Positions 8,068-12,807 of a stretch of DNA of 12,807 bases are shown piece after piece. Both the position numbers and the translations under genes were made by a program. Position 1 is the first letter of the stretch; every line of letters starts with the position of its first letter. Source of the stretch: Gammaproteobacteria bacterium (GTDB taxonomy: Bacteria > Pseudomonadota > Gammaproteobacteria > Tenderiales > Tenderiaceae); NCBI GenBank assembly GCA_027001525.1, contig JALTMR010000374.1, positions 1 through 12,807 of the forward strand, read 5' to 3'. The notes below the pieces were generated by a model. The model worked only from the letters and a program-made list of their open reading frames with translations. It was not told the DNA's origin and searched no databases.

Positions 8068-9783
8068 ATGGACACTTCCAACTCAGCAGCATTGAACGGA
8101 CTCGCGAGACGCCTGGTGCAGGATGGACTTATCCCCGAGTCAGCTGCAATTGAGGCTCAGCAGGAAGCAGATAAAACCAAAACCTCATTAGTCTCCCACT
8201 TCGTCGCAAAAAAACTCATCGACAGTAAGACCCTGGCCCGCGTCGCAGCCAATGAATTTGGCTTTCCCCTGTACGACATCAACACAATGGATCTTGAGTT
8301 GGCGACCACCTCACTGGTCGATGAAAGCCTGATCCGAAAACACAACGCACTGCCGCTGCTGAAAAAAGGCAACCGGCTCTACGTTGCCATATCAGACCCC
8401 ACCAACTTGATTGCATTGGATGAAATCAAGTTCGCCACCGGCATCAGTACAGATGCCATCCTGGTGGAAGAGCCTGCCCTGGCAAAAATTATCGCCAAGA
8501 CCCTGGACGCCATGGACACCACCATGGAGGGCCTGGAGGACGAAGATCTTGAAGATCTGGACATCTCCGGCGGCGACGAGAACGACAATGAGCAAACCGC
8601 CTCAGAGAAAGAGGTCGACGATGCCCCCGTGGTGCGCTTCGTCAATAAAATCCTGCTCGACGCCATTAACAAAGGTGCTTCAGACATTCACTTTGAACCT
8701 TACGAGAAAAACTACCGTGTACGCTATCGCATCGATGGCATCCTGCGCGAAGTGGCCGCACCGCCTATCAGCCTGGCGGTGAAACTGGCGGCGCGGATGA
8801 AAGTAATGTCACGACTGGATATCTCAGAAAAACGGGTACCACAAGATGGCCGAATCAAGCTGAAAATCTCCAAAAATCGCGCCATCGATTTTCGTGTCAG
8901 TACCTGCCCGACACTGTTTGGCGAAAAGATCGTCATGCGGATACTGGATCCCAGCAGCGCCCAACTGGGCATCGATGCGCTGGGCTACGAGCCAGAACAG
9001 AAGAAGATCTACCTCGACGCACTGAATCAACCCTACGGCATGATTTTGGTCACAGGCCCCACCGGCAGCGGCAAAACCGTCTCGCTCTACACCGGCCTGA
9101 ACATTCTGAACACGCCGGAGCGCAACATCTCTACCGCGGAAGACCCGGCGGAGATCAACCTGGAGGGAATCAACCAGGTCAACGTCAACCCCAAAGCCGG
9201 CCTTACCTTCGCCGCCGCACTGAAATCATTTCTGCGCCAGGACCCTGACATCATCATGGTCGGGGAAATTCGTGATATTGAAACGGGCGAAATCGCCATC
9301 AAGGCGGCGCAAACCGGCCACATGGTTTTATCCACCCTCCACACCAACGATGCCCCACAAACATTGGCACGCCTGATCAACATGGGCGTCGCACCGTTCA
9401 ACATCGCCTCGGCCGTCTCGCTCATCATCTCCCAGCGTTTGGCACGAAAATTGTGTAGTCATTGCAAGACCCCGGCAGACATCCCCGAAGAGGCACTGCG
9501 AGAAGAGGGCTTCACAGAGGAGCAAATCAACTCCGACATGACGCTCTACAAGGCCGTCGGTTGCGACCAGTGCACTGACGGCTATAAAGGCCGGGTAGGT
9601 ATTTATCAGGTAATGCCAATTTCTGAAGAAATGGGTAGACTGATCATGGCAGGAGGCACGGCCATCGATTTGGCCGATCAAGCCAAGAAGGAAGGCATCC
9701 CCGATCTACGCGAATCAGGCATAAAGAAGGTTTGCCAGGGTGTGACCAGTCTGGAAGAGATTAACCGAGTAATCACTGAGTAA
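8068..9783 (+). CDS. pilB: Type IV pilus extension ATPase PilB
   Basis: Cytoplasmic hexameric ATPase that powers pilus polymerisation through PilC. The 571-residue protein has a GspE/PilB N-terminal domain (about 1-160), an acidic linker (EDEDLEDLDISGGDEND), then the secretion ATPase core: Walker A GPTGSGKT at 330-337, Walker B DIIMVGE with Glu400, and the His box with His418 and His425 in GHMVLSTLHTND. A tetracysteine zinc site follows with CSHC (463-466) and CDQC (499-502), a mark of PilB-type extension ATPases rather than PilT. Length and motifs are typical. The pilC gene starts one base after its stop codon. Transcription must start after the pilA terminator or read through it. Confidence 0.96.
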   Translation: MDTSNSAALNGLARRLVQDGLIPESAAIEAQQEADKTKTSLVSHFVAKKLIDSKTLARVAANEFGFPLYDINTMDLELATTSLVDESLIRKHNALPLLKKGNRLYVAISDPTNLIALDEIKFATGISTDAILVEEPALAKIIAKTLDAMDTTMEGLEDEDLEDLDISGGDENDNEQTASEKEVDDAPVVRFVNKILLDAINKGASDIHFEPYEKNYRVRYRIDGILREVAAPPISLAVKLAARMKVMSRLDISEKRVPQDGRIKLKISKNRAIDFRVSTCPTLFGEKIVMRILDPSSAQLGIDALGYEPEQKKIYLDALNQPYGMILVTGPTGSGKTVSLYTGLNILNTPERNISTAEDPAEINLEGINQVNVNPKAGLTFAAALKSFLRQDPDIIMVGEIRDIETGEIAIKAAQTGHMVLSTLHTNDAPQTLARLINMGVAPFNIASAVSLIISQRLARKLCSHCKTPADIPEEALREEGFTEEQINSDMTLYKAVGCDQCTDGYKGRVGIYQVMPISEEMGRLIMAGGTAIDLADQAKKEGIPDLRESGIKKVCQGVTSLEEINRVITE

Positions 9784-9784
9784 A

Positions 9785-11011
9785 ATGGCCGAAAAATCAG
9801 CAAAAAAACAACAGGATGTTTTTGTCTGGGAAGGCAAGGACAAGCGTGGCAACCGCGCCAAGGGGGAGATGCGCAGCAACTCTCAAGTCTTGGTAAAAGC
9901 TGAATTACGACGCCAGGGCATCAAACCGCTGAAAGTCAAAAAGAAGCCAAAACCGCTTTTCGGCTCCGGCAATAAAAAGATTACCCCAAAAGACATCGCT
10001 ATTTTCAGTCGTCAGATGGCGACGATGATGAGTTCGGGTGTTCCCCTGGTGCAGGCATTCGACATCGTCGGCCGCGGCCACGAAAACCCGGCCATGCAGG
10101 AACTGTTGATGACCATCAAAAACGATATTGAAGGCGGTAACTCCTTCGCTGAGGCACTCGCCAAACACCCTCTCTATTTCGACGGTCTCTACTGTAACCT
10201 CATTAACGCAGGCGAACAGGCCGGTATCCTCGAAAGCCTGCTGCATAAGGTGGCATTGTACAAAGAGAAAATAGAGGCCATAAAGGGCAAGATCAAAAAA
10301 GCGCTGTTCTACCCCGCTGCTGTTATCGTGGCGGCTTTTATTGTCACCGCCATCCTGCTCTATTTTGTCGTACCGCAATTTTCCACCATGTTCCGCAGCT
10401 TCGGTGCCGACCTGCCGGCGATGACGTTGATGGTCGTCGCCATGTCCGATTTTATGATCTCCTACTGGTGGGCCATCTTTATCGCCGTTTTCGCCCTGTT
10501 CAGCGCCTTTGTCCAGGCCAAGCGGCGCTCCAAGGCTTTCAGGGATTTTCTCGATCGTTCCATTCTCAAGGCTCCCATTTTTGGCGCCATTATCCGAAAG
10601 GCCACCATTGCCCGCTACGCTCGAACACTCTCGACGATGTTTGCCGCCGGTGTCCCCCTGGTGGAAGCCATGACCACAGTGGCCGGCGCAGCGGGTAACG
10701 TTGTCTACGCCAATGGTATTTTGCGTATGCGAGACGAAATTTCCACCGGCATGTCACTACAGATGTCCATGCGTCAATCGGGCCTGTTCCCCAACATGGT
10801 GGTGCAGCTCGTGGCCATCGGTGAAGAGGCCGGCTCGCTGGACGCCATGCTGGCCAAGGTGGCCGACTTCTATGAAGAGGAGGTCGATAACGCCGTGGAT
10901 GGCCTGAGCAGTTTGATGGAACCGTTGATCATGGCCTTTCTTGGTGTCGTGATCGGTGGTTTGGTGGTCGCCATGTACCTGCCCATCTTTAAAATGGGTC
11001 AAGTGGTTTAA
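9785..11011 (+). CDS. pilC: Type IV pilus inner-membrane platform protein PilC
   Basis: Polytopic platform protein that couples the PilB motor to pilin insertion at the fibre base. The 408-residue protein has a basic N-terminal part and two repeated T2SSF (GspF-type) cytoplasmic domains at about 72-172 and 275-375. Both carry the family patterns: FSRQMATMMSSGVPLVQA in the first and YARTLSTMFAAGVPLVEA in the second. Membrane segments lie at about 174-196, 216-243 and 378-400. The length is typical. It is packed one base after pilB, which implies coupled translation, and pilD follows after 30 bp. Confidence 0.96.
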   Translation: MAEKSAKKQQDVFVWEGKDKRGNRAKGEMRSNSQVLVKAELRRQGIKPLKVKKKPKPLFGSGNKKITPKDIAIFSRQMATMMSSGVPLVQAFDIVGRGHENPAMQELLMTIKNDIEGGNSFAEALAKHPLYFDGLYCNLINAGEQAGILESLLHKVALYKEKIEAIKGKIKKALFYPAAVIVAAFIVTAILLYFVVPQFSTMFRSFGADLPAMTLMVVAMSDFMISYWWAIFIAVFALFSAFVQAKRRSKAFRDFLDRSILKAPIFGAIIRKATIARYARTLSTMFAAGVPLVEAMTTVAGAAGNVVYANGILRMRDEISTGMSLQMSMRQSGLFPNMVVQLVAIGEEAGSLDAMLAKVADFYEEEVDNAVDGLSSLMEPLIMAFLGVVIGGLVVAMYLPIFKMGQVV

Positions 11012-11041
11012 GCAGACCGCCAGCGCACGGAGAGCCTACTC

Positions 11042-11911
11042 TTGTTGGACTATTTTTCAGCCCACCCTGTTGCATTTGTCATCCTGGCGGGGGTACTCGG
11101 TGCCCTGGTGGGCAGCTTTCTCAATGTAGTCATCCACCGCCTTCCCATCATGATGGAGCGGGAGTGGCAGGCCCAATGCGAGGAGCTTGCCAATCCAGAG
11201 ACATCCCCGCGCCCTTCCGAGCCCTACAACCTGGCCGTACCGACGTCGAGCTGCCCCGGCTGCGGCCATAAAATCAGAGCCTGGGAGAACATCCCGCTCC
11301 TCAGCTACCTGCTGCTGCGTGGAAAATGCGCCGGCTGCGGTACACCGATCTCATTTCGCTATCCGCTGATTGAAGCAGTCACAGCCACCCTGTCGGCCTT
11401 TGTCGCCTGGCACTTTGGCTTCGGCTGGGAGGCGGCGGCAGCGCTGCTGCTGACCTGGGCACTTGTCCCGCTGACCGTTATCGACATCGACCATCAGCTG
11501 CTCCCCGACGCCATTACCCTCCCCTTTCTCTGGATTGGCCTGGGCCTGAGCCTGTTTGCACTGTTCACTCCCCCCGAGTCCGCCATTATCGGGGCAATTG
11601 TCGGCTATCTCGCACTTTGGTCCGTCTACTGGGGCTTTAAGCTTCTGACCGGCAAGGAGGGCATGGGCTATGGTGATTTCAAGCTACTCGCCATGCTGGG
11701 GGCCTGGCTGGGCTGGCAGGTATTGCCCGTCATTATTCTCTTGTCATCCCTGGTGGGGGCCGTGATCGGCATCGGCATGATTCTCATTCTCGGGCGTGAC
11801 AAAAGCATCCCCATCCCCTTTGGTCCCTATCTGGCTATCGCAGGCTGGATTACGCTGATCTGGGGGCAAGATCTCACTCAGGCCTACCTGCACATGAGCG
11901 GGCCAAACTGA
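11042..11911 (+). CDS. pilD: Prepilin peptidase / N-methyltransferase PilD
   Basis: Membrane aspartyl protease that removes the leader of type IV prepilins and pseudopilins after the KG site and methylates the new N-terminal Phe. The 289-residue protein has an N-terminal GSFLNVVIHRLP motif, two zinc-type CxxC pairs (Cys71/74 and Cys96/99), the aspartate motif DIDHQLLPD with Asp148, and GYGDFK with Asp212. The 64-residue spacing equals that of the catalytic pair of characterised family members. About eight hydrophobic segments are present. I use the TTG at 11042 because GGAGAG lies 7 nt upstream; a second TTG follows at once. Probably the last pil gene of pilBCD, with coaE 7 bp later. Confidence 0.95.
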   Translation: MLDYFSAHPVAFVILAGVLGALVGSFLNVVIHRLPIMMEREWQAQCEELANPETSPRPSEPYNLAVPTSSCPGCGHKIRAWENIPLLSYLLLRGKCAGCGTPISFRYPLIEAVTATLSAFVAWHFGFGWEAAAALLLTWALVPLTVIDIDHQLLPDAITLPFLWIGLGLSLFALFTPPESAIIGAIVGYLALWSVYWGFKLLTGKEGMGYGDFKLLAMLGAWLGWQVLPVIILLSSLVGAVIGIGMILILGRDKSIPIPFGPYLAIAGWITLIWGQDLTQAYLHMSGPN

Positions 11912-11918
11912 CACATCC

Positions 11919-12518
11919 ATGCTGATCATCGGCCTCACAGGCGGCATCGGCAGCGGCAAATCCACCGTCACCACGCTGTTTGGGAAACTCGGTGTGCCGG
12001 TGGTTGATGCTGATATTGTCTCCCGCCAGGTGGTCGAACCCGGCCAGCCCGCGCTGACAGAAATCACCCATCAATTCGGGCCATCCATCCTCACCAATGA
12101 GGGCCAACTGGACAGGCAGCGCCTGAGAGAGGTCATCTTCGCCTCCGCAGCCAAGAGAAGACAACTGGAGAAGATGCTTCACCCTCGCATTCTGGCCGAA
12201 ATGAAACGCCAGGCTCGCCAACGGGCGACACCCTATTGCATTTTCGCAATCCCCCTGCTGCTAGAAGCCGGGCAACAGGACGAAGTTGAGCGAATTGTAG
12301 TTGTTGACGCCACCGATGACATTCGCCGCCAGCGAATCAAAAAGCGGGACCGCCTGAGCGACAGCGAAATAGACGCCATACTCAAGACACAGCTGGGGCG
12401 TAACGAACGCCTGGCCGCCGCAGACGACATCATCACCAACAACGGTGATCTCGGTGCGCTGCAACAGCAAGTCGAAACACTGCACCGACGCTACCTGAAT
12501 ATGGCGAAAACGAGATGA
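11919..12518 (+). CDS. coaE: Dephospho-CoA kinase
   Basis: Cytosolic kinase for the last step of coenzyme A synthesis, phosphorylating the 3'-hydroxyl of dephospho-CoA. The 199-residue protein starts LIIGLTGGIGSGKST (P-loop at 8-15), has the DAD motif (30-32), PLLLEAG in the middle and a lid-like RQRIKKRDRLSD segment. Length is typical. It starts 7 bp after pilD, so it is probably expressed from the pilBCD transcript; pilBCD-coaE linkage is common in gammaproteobacteria and reflects an operon habit, not a role in pili. Confidence 0.96.
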   Translation: MLIIGLTGGIGSGKSTVTTLFGKLGVPVVDADIVSRQVVEPGQPALTEITHQFGPSILTNEGQLDRQRLREVIFASAAKRRQLEKMLHPRILAEMKRQARQRATPYCIFAIPLLLEAGQQDEVERIVVVDATDDIRRQRIKKRDRLSDSEIDAILKTQLGRNERLAAADDIITNNGDLGALQQQVETLHRRYLNMAKTR

Positions 12519-12564
12519 GCACGTCTGCATTCAACGACATTTGGCGACGATTTGACACCGCCAT

Positions 12565-12592
12565 TTGCCCTATCCATTGCTTCGCGTAAACT
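12565..12592 (+). promoter_or_regulatory. Possible sigma70 promoter of zapD
   Basis: TTGCCC (12565-12570) and TAAACT (12587-12592), 16 bp apart, each match four of six consensus bases. This is a weak candidate in the 114-bp gap after coaE. Confidence 0.3.
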
Positions 12593-12632
12593 AGGGGAAT
12601 TGACGACCCAATGACCAGATACGGACACCTAC

Positions 12633-12807
12633 GTGATCTCACATTCTGCGGCAACCGCGACGCACGGCCAGCACATCGATACCCACGGACAGCACACAGC
12701 CCTTCGTAATCCGATGATCTACGAACAGCCACTTAACGAAAGAGCCCGCTCCCTGCTGCGCATGGAGTTTCTCTTCGAGCAGGCTCGCGCCCACACGTTC
12801 CGCCACT
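12633..12807 (+). CDS. zapD: Cell division protein ZapD, 5' part, runs off the window
   Basis: ZapD crosslinks FtsZ protofilaments at the division ring in the cytoplasm. The frame contains IYEQPLNERARSLLRMEFLF, which resembles the N-terminus of E. coli ZapD (LFEHPLNEKMRTWLRIEFL). The start is uncertain. GTG at 12633 has a weak GGA 7 nt upstream and adds 27 residues with a duplicated THGQH motif; ATG at 12714 gives a protein starting MIYEQPLNE, closer to the usual N-terminus, but has no ribosome site. The frame is open upstream only to 12615. The rest of the gene lies beyond the window. Confidence 0.82.
   Translation, partial: MISHSAATATHGQHIDTHGQHTALRNPMIYEQPLNERARSLLRMEFLFEQARAHTFRH

Overview
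The window looks like chromosome from a gammaproteobacterium of moderate to high GC. The support is the gene set and order: proB-obgE-rpmA-rplU divergent from ispB, then pilSR, pilA, pilBCD, coaE and zapD. This recalls Pseudomonas and related groups, but no species can be named from the sequence. No phage, CRISPR array, transposase or unknown multigene system is visible. The unusual material is in the intergenic DNA.

Left part (1-2347, minus strand): rplU and rpmA (ribosomal proteins L21 and L27) form a short operon with a good sigma70 promoter and a clear intrinsic terminator. A 162-bp palindromic element with 19-bp terminal inverted repeats (1515-1676) lies next to that terminator. Beyond it are obgE (Obg GTPase) and the 5' part of proB (glutamate 5-kinase), which runs off the window.

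Centre (2348-7001, plus strand): the rplU-ispB gap holds two back-to-back sigma70 promoters. ispB (polyprenyl diphosphate synthase, quinone side chain) is followed within 20 bp by tRNA-Pro(CGG). Next are a small membrane-anchored Cys-rich protein of the PP0621 type and the PilS-PilR two-component system, whose genes overlap by one base.

Right part (7002-12807, plus strand): a 381-bp regulatory region precedes pilA. It holds a cluster of GTGAC/GTCAC motifs, a consensus CRP/Vfr-type palindrome, a -24/-12 sigma54 promoter and a leader with two mutually exclusive hairpins. pilA (major type IV pilin) ends at a strong terminator. pilB (extension ATPase), pilC (platform protein) and pilD (prepilin peptidase/methylase) follow, then coaE and the start of zapD.

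How the genes work together: PilS senses pilin or another membrane signal and phosphorylates PilR, which with sigma54 would activate pilA. PilD cleaves and N-methylates prepilin, and PilB and PilC assemble it into the fibre. The housekeeping genes on either side (translation, ribosome assembly, quinone, CoA, cell division) are the usual chromosomal neighbours of this locus.
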